A stretch of DNA of 64,000 nucleotides from Alphaproteobacteria bacterium (GCA_029289325.1 JARFTV010000007.1:1-64000), one strand, 5' to 3'; positions 43,587-52,202 are shown, counted from the first letter of the stretch. Numbers and translations are program-made. Notes: a model not told the origin generated them from the sequence alone.

Positions 43587-44926
43587 TCGAAGCCGGGCAG
43601 ATCTTCGCGCTCCTTCGGTCCTTTTCGGCGGCCGAGGTGGCGCGGCGCTTCAATGCCCCGCAGGATGGCATGGTCCTGACCGGCAGGACCCAATCGGCGA
43701 CGGGTGGCGATCCGGGCGGGTCTCGTGGTTCTGTCGAGGGCCGCACCCCGTCGGACATCGAGGCAAACCGTGCTTCCACCGGCAGAAACGCGGGGGTAGG
43801 GGCTGGCGCCCTTGGTGGTGCTGCCGCGTCGCGTCCTGCCGCCGATCTCATGGCGACTGGCCCGGGCGGAGCGGCCAGCCCCGATCCTGCAGACCAGCCA
43901 GCCGCGCTTCGGACCGGTCCCTTGCGGATGGCCCTGTCGCTGGGGCATCTGGCACCGCCGCGCTCCGACCTCGCGCGCCTGTTTGCCGAGGCGGCACTGA
44001 CTGGCCAGCCGCGCAGCGGTGCCCCCCTACCGATGGCAGGGATCCTCGGCGCGGCCTCGGCGCCGGGCGGCAGCCTGACGGGCGCAGCTCAGCCGGGAAC
44101 AGGCCTGGCTGCGAAGGGCGAGGGATCTCTCCCGGTCACCCCCGCGCCGCGCGGCGGTCCTGCGGCGGCTCCGGTCCCGCCCCTGGGCTTCGCGCCGACC
44201 GCGCCCGCAATGCGGACGGGCGAGGCGGTCGACCCCGTTCCGGCAAGGACGATGGCAAGCCCGGACCACCAGCCTGGCCGTCTTGTGCCGACGACCGCCG
44301 CCGCGCTGGCGGAGGGCAGGGCGATCCCTGCAGCGGTTGACGGCAAGGCGCTGGCCGATGCCCCCGGAGGCAACATCTCTGATCCGGCCGCGCCGATGGG
44401 CACTGCGGCCCCTGCCGCAGACTCTCGCCCGGTTTCCCCTCGCGCGACAGCAGCCCAGCTCGCCTTCGCCGAGGTGGTCATGTCGCTGGTCGACGTTGCC
44501 GGCCCCGGCCGAGCGGGGGCGACCTCGCTCGGCTCGGGGGTCATCTTCAATGCGGCGATGATTCCGGGCTGGCCCTATCCCTCGGCCTTCGCCCGTGACG
44601 GGGCCGAAGCTATCAATCCCAAGGCGCTTCTGCATCGCCTCGCCGCGGCCGTCGAAGGCATGTCCCCCGAGGAGGCCGCTGCATATCTGGCCAAGCTCGG
44701 GGGCGGCTATGCCTTTCTGCAGCGCCTGCGCAAGCTTCTGAAGGAACTGGACGAAATCGAGGCCGAGGAGGTGAAGGGCCTGCTCTTCGCATTTCTCGAG
44801 ACCGTCAGCACCATCGCATCGGGCCTGCAGAAGGCGCTTCAGCAGCTGGCGGAAAGCGCCGCGCTGCAAGAGGCGGTCGTCCATGGCGACGATCCCGGAC
44901 CGGGGCGACGGAGGATCAGGCTTTAA
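43583..44926 (+). CDS. Pro/Ala-rich T3SS-associated protein of unknown function
   Basis: A 447-residue product. It begins with a short helix (IEAGQIFALLRSFSAAEVAR) and has a long Ala/Pro/Gly-rich, low-complexity middle (about 35-290). A structured helical C-terminal ~150 residues follows (LLHRLAAAVEGMSPEEAAAY, FLQRLRKLLKELDEIEAEEV). A flexible middle between short ordered ends resembles needle-length rulers or secreted substrates, but a SctP candidate exists at 54175. It is translationally coupled to the TPR gene upstream and overlaps the convergent ExbD-like gene by 11 bases. Confidence 0.6.
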   Translation: MIEAGQIFALLRSFSAAEVARRFNAPQDGMVLTGRTQSATGGDPGGSRGSVEGRTPSDIEANRASTGRNAGVGAGALGGAAASRPAADLMATGPGGAASPDPADQPAALRTGPLRMALSLGHLAPPRSDLARLFAEAALTGQPRSGAPLPMAGILGAASAPGGSLTGAAQPGTGLAAKGEGSLPVTPAPRGGPAAAPVPPLGFAPTAPAMRTGEAVDPVPARTMASPDHQPGRLVPTTAAALAEGRAIPAAVDGKALADAPGGNISDPAAPMGTAAPAADSRPVSPRATAAQLAFAEVVMSLVDVAGPGRAGATSLGSGVIFNAAMIPGWPYPSAFARDGAEAINPKALLHRLAAAVEGMSPEEAAAYLAKLGGGYAFLQRLRKLLKELDEIEAEEVKGLLFAFLETVSTIASGLQKALQQLAESAALQEAVVHGDDPGPGRRRIRL

Positions 44927-45545
44927 GTGCCCAGCGGTGCAGCCGGGTCAGACCCCATAGCGCGGCCAGCAGGGCCAGAAGCCGCAATCCCGTCAGCATT
45001 CCCTCAAGCCAGCGCCAAAGCCTGATCCCCGTGTCACGGCCCCCCAAAGCCTCGGACCCGGGCAGCGCCCCCGCCCGCGCGCGATCGGTCAAGAGGTCCT
45101 GCAGACCGGCGCGAAACGCGTCGGCGTCGTCGGCCACCTCGGCCAAGGCCAGAAAGTCGGGATGCCAGCCGTTCTCGGCGGTTTTCAGCGCCTCGGGCAC
45201 CGTCAACTCCTGCCAGTCCTGGCCGCGCTCCTTCAGGGCGGCCGCGACTGCGGGATGGGCGGCGGGATGAAGGATGTAGAGCGTACGCACCTCATCCGAC
45301 GGGTCCGGTCCTTCCGGCCCCAGATCCAGATCGCCGCTCCTTCCCGGCAGCAGCCGCAGCCGCAGAAGCTCGACCGCGTCTGCGCCGCCAATCGGCTGCA
45401 CCCGTCGCACCTGCAACAGCAGGGCCGGGTCTGCCGGTGGTTCGACGGCGGCCACCCGGGCCAGCGCGATCAGGACCATCAGCGTCATCGCCAGCAGGTT
45501 CGCCGCGATATCCGCCAGCCACGGCCCTTGCAGCCTTCGGATCAT
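44916..45545 (-). CDS. ExbD/TolR-like single-pass membrane protein, second copy, in the sctV operon
   Basis: A 209-residue protein. Its N-terminal helix (WLADIAANLLAMTLMVLIAL) carries an aspartate (D12) at the position of the proton-binding Asp of ExbD/MotB plugs. A periplasmic domain (about 35-180) and a second hydrophobic segment near the C-terminus (LRLLALLAALWGLTRLHRW) follow; the latter is unusual for ExbD. The ATG at 45545 overlaps the stop of the first ExbD-like gene (ATGA). It is the last of four overlapping genes sctV-exbB-exbD-exbD2. Confidence 0.6.
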   Translation of the reverse strand: MIRRLQGPWLADIAANLLAMTLMVLIALARVAAVEPPADPALLLQVRRVQPIGGADAVELLRLRLLPGRSGDLDLGPEGPDPSDEVRTLYILHPAAHPAVAAALKERGQDWQELTVPEALKTAENGWHPDFLALAEVADDADAFRAGLQDLLTDRARAGALPGSEALGGRDTGIRLWRWLEGMLTGLRLLALLAALWGLTRLHRWALKA

Positions 45546-46000
45546 GGCTGGCACAGGATCCCCGCCGCCGTCTGGCGCAGGGCGCGGCAGTCCCCCGGCA
45601 GGCGCAGGGTGGGGATCGGCTCGGGCCGCAGGCTGGCCACGCGCGAGAAGGTCAGGAAGGCCGCCTCTTGCCCGGCCGCGGCAACGATCAGGAGCGGATC
45701 GTCCTGCAACCAGCCTTCCAGCCGCGGGTCCTGCCAGAGACTGTCCAGAGCGATCAGTTCCTCACGCCCTCCGACGATCTGGCGCAGGCCCGCCGCTTCC
45801 GCCAGAAGAACCGGACCGCCCGGATCGATCCCTTTCACGGCCCGCAGCGTCGCCTCTGGCCCCGGGGCGCGGGCGGTGACCACGCGCTCCACCACCGCGC
45901 GAAGGTTCAGCGAGATTGCCGCGACGACGACCAGCATGATTGCCCCCAGCCCGAAGAACAGGTCCGACGCCACAAGGTTCAGCGGACCCTGATCCTTCAT
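45542..46000 (-). CDS. ExbD/MotB-like single-pass membrane protein in the sctV operon
   Basis: A 152-residue protein. Residues 6-32 (PLNLVASDLFFGLGAIMLVV and on) match the ExbD/TolR N-terminal helix, with D13 in place of the conserved proton-carrying Asp. The remaining ~115 residues form a small periplasmic domain with two cysteines near the end. The ATG at 46000 overlaps the stop of the ExbB-like gene (ATGA). ExbD-type proteins form the plug inside an ExbB pentamer and couple proton flow to periplasmic work. Confidence 0.65.
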   Translation of the reverse strand: MKDQGPLNLVASDLFFGLGAIMLVVVAAISLNLRAVVERVVTARAPGPEATLRAVKGIDPGGPVLLAEAAGLRQIVGGREELIALDSLWQDPRLEGWLQDDPLLIVAAAGQEAAFLTFSRVASLRPEPIPTLRLPGDCRALRQTAAGILCQP

Positions 46001-46791
46001 GCGGGCGGCTCTTCGTCCGGCAGAAGCAGCGCCACCACGGCCACGACCACGGCCGCTAGCAATCCCAGAAGCGTGGTCTCGAAAGCGGTGCCCAGCCCGC
46101 CCAGCAGGGTTTGCAGGGCCTCGGTGGACGGGGTGGCGGTGGCAAAGATCGCGGGCAGCGACTGCAAGGCCACCATGATCCCCCAGACCGTCCCCGCAAA
46201 GCCGAGGAGTGGCAGAAGCTGCGTCATCCCCGCGATCATCCGCGCCTCGTCGGCCGAGGCAGGGCCCGCGACCGCGATCCGAGCCTGCGCCGCAAGGACC
46301 AGACAGGCGACATAGGCGATGGCCAGATGCGCGGGTGAACGCAGGATCCAGCGATCCGCCAAGGCAGCGGCGCCCAGCAGCTCTGCCAGCGTCAGCGCGG
46401 CTGCCAGCACGAGGCCAGCACGGGCAAAGGCCGCGCGCGTACCAACTCCCGGCAGGAGCGAGAGCGCCAGCACAGCCGCGAACAGCGCCAGGATCAGCGG
46501 CCACAAACGCAACGCGCCCGCCGCCGCGTCAAGGTCGGTCACCCCGGCCAGCACGACCAGCAACGCCGCCGCTGGGCACAGGCCCAGCATGGTGCCCGCC
46601 AGTCCCTGGAACCCCTGCACCTCGCCCGAAATGAGGAGCAGCAGACAGGCCGCGATCAGCCCGGCCCCGAGGATCGACAGCAGCATTGTGGGGGGCACCA
46701 GCGCCAGGCCCCATCCAGCCCAGAACGCTGCGGCCGAGGCCCCGGCCAGAAGCGCCGCCCCCGTGTTGCGCCGCCCGACCAGGGAGGTCAT
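45997..46791 (-). CDS. MotA/TolQ/ExbB-family proton channel protein in the sctV operon
   Basis: A 264-residue, very hydrophobic protein. The last ~85 residues carry the MotA/ExbB core: LLPLLGFAGTVWGIMVALQS, then LLGGLGTAFETTLLGLLAAV. The GxxGTVxG and AFxTTxxGL motifs are the ones that line the proton path. About five extra N-terminal transmembrane segments precede it. The ATG at 46791 overlaps the sctV stop (ATGA), so it is made together with the export gate. ExbB homologues are not part of known T3SS machines. Confidence 0.8.
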   Translation of the reverse strand: MTSLVGRRNTGAALLAGASAAAFWAGWGLALVPPTMLLSILGAGLIAACLLLLISGEVQGFQGLAGTMLGLCPAAALLVVLAGVTDLDAAAGALRLWPLILALFAAVLALSLLPGVGTRAAFARAGLVLAAALTLAELLGAAALADRWILRSPAHLAIAYVACLVLAAQARIAVAGPASADEARMIAGMTQLLPLLGFAGTVWGIMVALQSLPAIFATATPSTEALQTLLGGLGTAFETTLLGLLAAVVVAVVALLLPDEEPPA

Positions 46792-48896
46792 CGCAGCTCG
46801 ATCCGCTCAAGCGGCTGGATGTTCACCTGCGGCGACAGCTCCTGGAAGGACAGGACCGCCAGATCGGGGAAGTCGCGTTCGACGATCTTGCGCATGAAGC
46901 GCCGGATATCCATCGGCGCCAGCACCACCGGCTTCAGGGAATGGCGCGAGAAATCCCCGATCGTCGCCGAAAGCCCCGCCAGCAGCTTCTTGTGCGTGTC
47001 GGGCGACAGCGCCAGGTAGGATGCACCCGAGGTCTGCCGGATCGCGCCGCGCACCTCGTCCTCGATCTTCTTCGACAGAAGATAGGCGGAAATCACCGAC
47101 TGCCCGCCGGCAAACTTATGGGTGATGTAACGGTTCAGGGCCGAGCGGACATGTTCCGTCAGCAGGATCGCATCCTTCTCGCGCTGGCCCCATTCCACCA
47201 GCGCCTCAAGGATCGTGCGCATGTCGCGGATCGAGATTTCTTCGCTGACCAGGCGCTGCAACACATCCGCGATGGTGATGATCGGCAAGGCGCGGGTCAC
47301 CTCCCGCACCAGTTCGCGGAAGTTGGTCTCCATCTCGTTCAGAAGATACATGGTCTCCTGCACGCCGACGAATTCCCCGGCATGGGCCTTCAGCACATGG
47401 GCGAGGTGATAGGTCAGCATCGCGGGCAGGTTCAGCACCTGCATCTCGGCCCGCTGCAATAGGGGTTCATGCTTGTTCGAGACCCAGAGCGACGGCGTGT
47501 TCGGCAGGAAGTCGTCACCCTTCTCATAGGGGATGTCGAACATCTTCAGGTTCGCCTCGGTCTCGCGCACGATGACCTTGCCGGGACGCGACTTGCCCGC
47601 GGCCACCGGGATCTCGTTGACGAGGATACGGTATTCGTCCTCTTCCAGCGTCTCGTTCAGGCGCAGATGGACGCCGGGGAAGGGCACGCCAAGATCGAAA
47701 TACAGCGCCCGGCGCACCTTGGCGACCTCGTTGTCCAAGCGACGCGGGTCAATGTAGTTGCGGACCGAGCTGGAGATGTCGACGATCAGCGGGACGGTCA
47801 GGGCGAAGGTCACCGGCTCGACCTTCTCGAAGTCGTCGCCCGCCTTGCCGGGGAAGGACGGAGCCTTCCCCGCGGGCGCAAGCGCCGGGGCAAGGGCGGG
47901 CATCGACCGGCTGTCGGCCTTCAACGCCTCGGCCGTGCGGCGGCGCATGATCAGGATGCCGCCCCCGCCCACCACAGCCGCCAGCCCCAGAAAGACCAGC
48001 GTGGGAAAGCCCGGCGTTGCGGCGAAGACCAGCAGGATGCCGCAGGCGATCAGCAGGGCCTTGGGCTCGCTGACCAGCTGCTTGCCGATGTCGCTGCCAA
48101 GGTTCTCGCTGCCCTCCGAGGCGACGCGCGTGACGATGAACCCGGCGGTGATCGACACGAAAAGCGCCGGGATCTGGCTGACCAGCCCGTCACCGATGGT
48201 CAGGATCGCATAGACGTCCAGCGCCTGCCCGGTGGTCATCCCCATCTGCAGCACGCCGATGCTGATGCCGCCGATGATGTTGACGAAGATGATGATCAGC
48301 CCGGCGATGGCGTCGCCCTTGACGAACTTCATCGCCCCGTCCATCGAGCCGTAGAGCTGGCTTTCCATTTCCAGCTTGCTGCGGCGGGCCTTGGCGGCGT
48401 CCATGTCGATCAGCCCGGCGCGCATGTCGCTGTCGATCGACATCTGCTTGCCCGGCATCGCATCCAGGCTGAATCGGGCCGAAACCTCGGCCACCCGCTC
48501 CGAGCCCTTGGTGATGACCATGAAGTTCACGATGGTCAGGATGAGGAAGATCACCGCCCCGACGACGAGGTTCCCCTGCACGACGAAGCTGCCGAAGGTC
48601 GCCACGATCTCGCCCGCGTTGGCCTGCAGCAGAATCAGGCGGGTCGTGGTGATCGACAGGGCCAGCCGGAAAAGCGTGGTCAGAAGCAGAATCGACGGGA
48701 AGGCGGAAAAGGCAACGATATCCTTGACATAGATCGCCGCCATCAGCAGCACCGCCGACAGCGTCAGGTTGATCGCCAGCAGCACGTCGACCAGCCAGGT
48801 CGGCAGCGGCAGGATCATCATGAAGACGATGCAGACAAGCAGGAACGCAAGGACAACGTCGTTCCGCTGGGACATCACAAGCAACAGCTTCTGCAC
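46788..48896 (-). CDS. sctV: Type III secretion export gate protein SctV
   Basis: SctV (LcrD/InvA/FlhA family) forms the nonameric export gate and is thought to use the proton motive force. The 702-residue product has eight N-terminal transmembrane segments and the FHIPEP-type region (FPSILLLTTLFRLALSITTT), plus MPGKQMSIDSDMRAGLID. A C-terminal cytosolic ring domain follows (LRLNETLEEDEYRILVNEIP, FVGVQETMYLLNEME). The GTG at 48896 after AGGAGGAAC gives the family length; the longer open frame to 49043 runs through the promoter region. It starts an operon with ExbB/ExbD-like genes. Confidence 0.96.
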   Translation of the reverse strand: MQKLLLVMSQRNDVVLAFLLVCIVFMMILPLPTWLVDVLLAINLTLSAVLLMAAIYVKDIVAFSAFPSILLLTTLFRLALSITTTRLILLQANAGEIVATFGSFVVQGNLVVGAVIFLILTIVNFMVITKGSERVAEVSARFSLDAMPGKQMSIDSDMRAGLIDMDAAKARRSKLEMESQLYGSMDGAMKFVKGDAIAGLIIIFVNIIGGISIGVLQMGMTTGQALDVYAILTIGDGLVSQIPALFVSITAGFIVTRVASEGSENLGSDIGKQLVSEPKALLIACGILLVFAATPGFPTLVFLGLAAVVGGGGILIMRRRTAEALKADSRSMPALAPALAPAGKAPSFPGKAGDDFEKVEPVTFALTVPLIVDISSSVRNYIDPRRLDNEVAKVRRALYFDLGVPFPGVHLRLNETLEEDEYRILVNEIPVAAGKSRPGKVIVRETEANLKMFDIPYEKGDDFLPNTPSLWVSNKHEPLLQRAEMQVLNLPAMLTYHLAHVLKAHAGEFVGVQETMYLLNEMETNFRELVREVTRALPIITIADVLQRLVSEEISIRDMRTILEALVEWGQREKDAILLTEHVRSALNRYITHKFAGGQSVISAYLLSKKIEDEVRGAIRQTSGASYLALSPDTHKKLLAGLSATIGDFSRHSLKPVVLAPMDIRRFMRKIVERDFPDLAVLSFQELSPQVNIQPLERIELR

Positions 48897-49066
48897 GCGC
48901 CCGGTTCCTCCTGCAGTCTGTCGGGCGCTCGCCCAAGCCCCTCCGCCGTGCAAGCGGAAAGTCCTTTTCCGAATGGCTAACCTCTTAATATTCTTCGCGC
49001 GTGTATCAAACGACATTCTCGGGACAGCCCGGTCGTGCGACACCAGCGAAAAAGATTGGGGGTGTG
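48897..49066. promoter_or_regulatory. Divergent promoter region sctV/sctG with GTCGTGCGACAC
   Basis: A 170-bp region between the sctV start (minus) and the sctG start (plus). It contains GTCGTGCGACAC at 49032-49043, identical to the core of the palindrome at 19200-19213 upstream of the chaperone-effector pair. An AT-richer stretch (CTCTTAATATTCTTCG, near 48985) could hold promoter -10 elements. Inference: co-regulation of both T3SS operons. Confidence 0.45.
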
Positions 49067-49429
49067 ATGCCGATCGAACTCAAGGCCAATGCCGTCAGGC
49101 TGTTTGCCGAGATCGGATTTCTGGGGCTTGGCCGCGGTTGCGGAGATGAGGCCGAAGTGATTTTCGACATGCTGCGCAGCCTGCGCCCGGGCGAAGAGGT
49201 CGGCGCGATTGGTGCGGCCCTGACGTCCTTGTCCGAGAACCGGCCCGATGCGGCGGTCAAGGCCCTGAAGGCGGCGCAGCAGACGCCGGCCGTGATGGCC
49301 TTTGCCGCCTTGGCCCATGCCCGGCTGGGCGAGACTGCCCAGGCGCGGGCCCTGGTCGAGGATCTCGAATCGATGGGTGCCGAACTGGCGCTACTGGAAA
49401 TGGCGCAGGGTGCGCTGGGTGGCGGCTGA
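49067..49429 (+). CDS. sctG: Needle chaperone, YscG-like
   Basis: A 120-residue TPR-like protein. RLFAEIGFLGLGRGCGDEAE and VIFDMLRSLRPGEE resemble the start of YscG (LLAEIALIGTGNHYHEEAN). The rest (LTSLSENRPDAAVKALKAAQ, AALAHARLGETAQARALVED) continues the fold. YscG with YscE binds the needle subunit. It starts the operon sctG-sctI-sctJ-sctK-sctL-sctN-sctO-sctP-sctQ-sctR-sctS. It lies far from the YscE- and SctF-like genes (20000-20556). HrpB1-type proteins are a related alternative. Confidence 0.65.
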   Translation: MPIELKANAVRLFAEIGFLGLGRGCGDEAEVIFDMLRSLRPGEEVGAIGAALTSLSENRPDAAVKALKAAQQTPAVMAFAALAHARLGETAQARALVEDLESMGAELALLEMAQGALGGG

Positions 49430-49492
49430 GGTCGCGACCGTGACAGTCAACTCAAGGCCCGGGATGCCGGGCAACCAGGGTAGGGGCAAGAC

Positions 49493-50062
49493 ATGAGCAC
49501 CGGGATCGAAGCCGCGAATTCCTTTCTGTCGGCAGTGCAGGGCACGACCCCGGCCAACGCCCCGGCCGCGCGGGTGGACGGTCTTGGCCATTCGCTGTCG
49601 GTCCGCAACTTCGAGGATATCCTGCGCCTCGCCCGGACCCCGGATGTGCAGGGTGTGCAAGGGGTCCAGCTGGCCCAGGCCGATGTGACCACGATCCCCG
49701 GCGCCACCGCGACCGATCTGACGCCGCCGCTTCTGTCCGCCCCCGGCACGCCCCCTGTGGCCGAGGTCGCCCCCTCGGCCGAGGCCGATCCACGCCTGCG
49801 CGCGGCCGAGGGGCTGGGCCTGAACCGGGATGATCCCTCGGGGCCGGGCAATTCGATCCTGAACGGGCTGGAGCAGCTGCGCGCGACCTTCGACGGTCAG
49901 TACAACTCGGTCGGCGCCCGGCTGGAGGGGACCACGATGGACGTGGCCTCGATGATGGAGCTGCAGGCCGAAGTGGTGAAATATTCGGTGTTGGTTGATG
50001 TGTCCTCCAAGCTGGCGGGCAAGGTGACCACATCGATCGACAGCCTGATGAAAGGCCAGTGA
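49493..50062 (+). CDS. sctI: Type III secretion inner rod protein
   Basis: SctI forms the short rod that anchors the needle. The 189-residue product has a variable N-terminus and a typical C-terminal region: SMMELQAEVVKYSVLVDVSS, then KLAGKVTTSIDSLMKGQ. This is the conserved end of rod proteins. It sits just before sctJ, the usual place. The family is typically 90-150 residues, so this one is long in its disordered N-terminal half. Confidence 0.85.
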   Translation: MSTGIEAANSFLSAVQGTTPANAPAARVDGLGHSLSVRNFEDILRLARTPDVQGVQGVQLAQADVTTIPGATATDLTPPLLSAPGTPPVAEVAPSAEADPRLRAAEGLGLNRDDPSGPGNSILNGLEQLRATFDGQYNSVGARLEGTTMDVASMMELQAEVVKYSVLVDVSSKLAGKVTTSIDSLMKGQ

Positions 50063-50109
50063 TGACCGGGACGAAGTGGCGACAGGCCAGCTGCGGGGCG
50101 AAGTGAGTG

Positions 50110-50892
50110 ATGCCTAGGATGCGTATACTGGGGGTTGTCGCCAGCCTCTTCCTGCTTTCCGCCTGTCAGACCGAAATCTACACCAACCTGTCCGAACGCG
50201 AAGCGAACGAGATGCTCGCTGCGCTGATGGAGAAGGGGATCAACGCCACCAAGAAAGCGATCGGCGACCAGAGGTTCGGCGTCGCCGTCGCCAATGAGGA
50301 GGTGCGCACTGCGCTGGCGATCCTGAACGAACAGGGCTTGCCGCAAAGCAGCCGGCAAAGCATCGGGCAGGTCTTCGCCAAATCGGGGATCGTCTCCTCG
50401 CCCTTCGAGGAAAGGGTACGCTACATCTACGCCCTGGGCGAAGAGGTGGCGCAGACCCTGCAGCAGATCGACGGCGTTCTGGTCGCCCGCGTCCACATCG
50501 TGATGCCCGAAAAGCCGGAACTGGGCCAGGAGGCCAGACCCTCCTCCGCGGCCGTGTTCATCAAGCAGAAGGTCGGCTTCGACCTTGATTTCTTGGTGCC
50601 GCAGATCCGCCGGCTGGTCGCGAACTCGATCGAGGGCGTGCGTTACGAGGAAGTCTCGGTCGTCCTGGTCGAGGCACAGCCGCAGTTGCAGTCTGATCGG
50701 GCCGAGGCGCGGGATGTCGTGGAACCCGTGCCGGGCCTGCAGATGGCGGCGGCATCCACCGCGACCTTCTGGGTGGCCTCCGGCGTGGTGGCACTGCTGC
50801 TGGCCGCCCTGTCTACCGGGCTGGTCTTTCTCTGGCGCTGGAACGCGGGCCTGCGGGCCCGTCTGACTGGCGCCGATCAGGCCGACGGCTAA
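50110..50892 (+). CDS. sctJ: Type III secretion inner-membrane ring lipoprotein
   Basis: SctJ (YscJ/PrgK/FliF-related) forms the inner ring of the basal body. The 260-residue product has a lipoprotein signal (ILGVVASLFLLSAC), the SctJ-type domains (LSEREANEMLAALMEKGINA, LALLNEQ-type segment AILNEQGLPQ, VLVARVHIVMPEKPELGQEA) and a C-terminal transmembrane helix (VASGVVALLLAALSTGLVFL). The start may be this ATG, the GTG one codon before it, or the ATG at 50119. Confidence 0.95.
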   Translation: MPRMRILGVVASLFLLSACQTEIYTNLSEREANEMLAALMEKGINATKKAIGDQRFGVAVANEEVRTALAILNEQGLPQSSRQSIGQVFAKSGIVSSPFEERVRYIYALGEEVAQTLQQIDGVLVARVHIVMPEKPELGQEARPSSAAVFIKQKVGFDLDFLVPQIRRLVANSIEGVRYEEVSVVLVEAQPQLQSDRAEARDVVEPVPGLQMAAASTATFWVASGVVALLLAALSTGLVFLWRWNAGLRARLTGADQADG

Positions 50893-50895
50893 GGG

Positions 50896-51597
50896 ATGGC
50901 GGGGGCTCTCAGCCTGGGCCAGCCTTCCGGTCGCACGGCGCTGGCCGTCGCGGCCTTCATCGCGCGCCCGGTCTCGGCGCTGAAACCGGCCGCGCTGGAC
51001 CGCTGGCTGGCGGATGTCGGAGGCCGTGACTTGCGGCCGATGCTGGGCGCGAAAGGCGCTCTCCGCGCGGTCGAAACCTACCTGTCCGAAGTGACGGGCG
51101 CCCGCCGCCTGCCGGTGGACGACGCCCTGCTGAACCGCCTGCGCACCCGGACCGAGGTGGTCATCGCAGTCGAGATCGCGCTGGCCCCGTTCGCGCGGCT
51201 TGACCGGCTCAAGGCTCATGTCGTCGGTGCGGTCTGTCGGGATGCGGTGCGCGGCGCGCTTCTGCGCTCGGACCGTCAGGCGCTTGAGGCGCTGCTCGGG
51301 CCTGAAATCCAGGATTTCGCCGCCCGCCAGGCCGCGACCTTCTATCCCGCGCTGGCACAGCTTGCGCCGCATCTGACACCCATCCTCCGCAGCGCCGATG
51401 ACACGGCCTTCGCCGCGCACCCGGTGAACACCGCCGCCGCCCGGATCGTCGCGGCCGCCATCGGGGCCGAGGCGCCGATCGCTGCCGCGATCCTCTCGAT
51501 CCGTGAAACAGGGTCGGCCGAGGACCCCGCGCCGCTTGCCCTTACCGTGGCGCAGGCGAACGAGGTGCTGCGACTTTGGCAAAGAGAGGCGCGATGA
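50896..51597 (+). CDS. sctK: Probable T3SS sorting platform accessory protein SctK
   Basis: A 233-residue Ala/Arg/Leu-rich helical protein between sctJ and sctL, the place of yscK/orgA. Segments include ALDRWLADVGGRDLRPMLG, VVIAVEIALAPFARLDRLKA and FYPALAQLAPHLTPILRSAD. SctK caps the cytosolic pods by binding SctQ and SctD. Identity rests mostly on position because the family is poorly conserved. Its stop overlaps the sctL start (ATGA). Confidence 0.6.
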   Translation: MAGALSLGQPSGRTALAVAAFIARPVSALKPAALDRWLADVGGRDLRPMLGAKGALRAVETYLSEVTGARRLPVDDALLNRLRTRTEVVIAVEIALAPFARLDRLKAHVVGAVCRDAVRGALLRSDRQALEALLGPEIQDFAARQAATFYPALAQLAPHLTPILRSADDTAFAAHPVNTAAARIVAAAIGAEAPIAAAILSIRETGSAEDPAPLALTVAQANEVLRLWQREAR

Positions 51598-52202
51598 CCA
51601 GCTTCTACCGTCTCCGCCCGCTGGGACACGGGCTTGCCGCGCCGTCGGGCGTCGTCAAGGCTGCGGACCTTGCCGAACTCGGCCAGGCCGGCGACATTCT
51701 GGCCGAGGCCGAGCGTCAGGCCGCCCGGATCCGCGCCGAGGCCGAGGAGGTCTATCAAAGCGAAAAGCGCCGGGGATAGGCCGAGGGCCGGGCCGAGGCC
51801 GAGGCCGAACGCGCGCTCCGCAGGATCGAGGATATGGCACGGATCGACGCGCGCCTCGCCGATCTGGAAAGCGAACTGGGCGGTGTTGTCTTTGCCTGCG
51901 TCCGGCAGATCATCGAAGGCTTCGAGGATCAGGCGCTGGCCGAAGAGGTCGCGCGCTCGGCCCTGGCCTCGATGCGCAGCGAACAGCGCGGCCAGCTTTA
52001 TGTCTCCACCGCCGCGCTGAAGCATACGCGGGCCGCGCTGCCGGACCTGCTCAAGGATTTCCCCGAGATCGAACTGATTGACGTGATCGAGGATGCGAAC
52101 CTCACCGCGCCCGATGTCCGGCTGGAAAGCGCGATGGGCGTGGTGACCTTTGTACTGGACGACACACTGGCCGCGCTGAAGCGGCTGCTAGAGCAGCGCT
52201 AG
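51594..52202 (+). pseudogene. sctL: T3SS ATPase stator gene with in-frame amber codon at 51777-51779
   Basis: SctL (YscL/FliH) links the ATPase to the pods. From the ATG at 51594 the frame reads TSFYRLRPLGHGLAAPSGVV and a stator-type coiled coil (AEAERQAARIRAEAEEVYQS, EKRRG). A TAG at codon 62 follows. The same frame continues without another stop: AEGRAEAEAERALRRIEDMA and a C-terminal domain (FACVRQIIEGFEDQALAEEV, VIEDANLTAPDVRLESAMGV) that is clearly SctL. Related stators often have tyrosine at this point (RRGY), so one base change TAC/TAT to TAG would explain it. Reinitiation at the ATG at 51834 could give the C-terminal 122 residues. It may also be a sequencing error. Confidence 0.85.
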
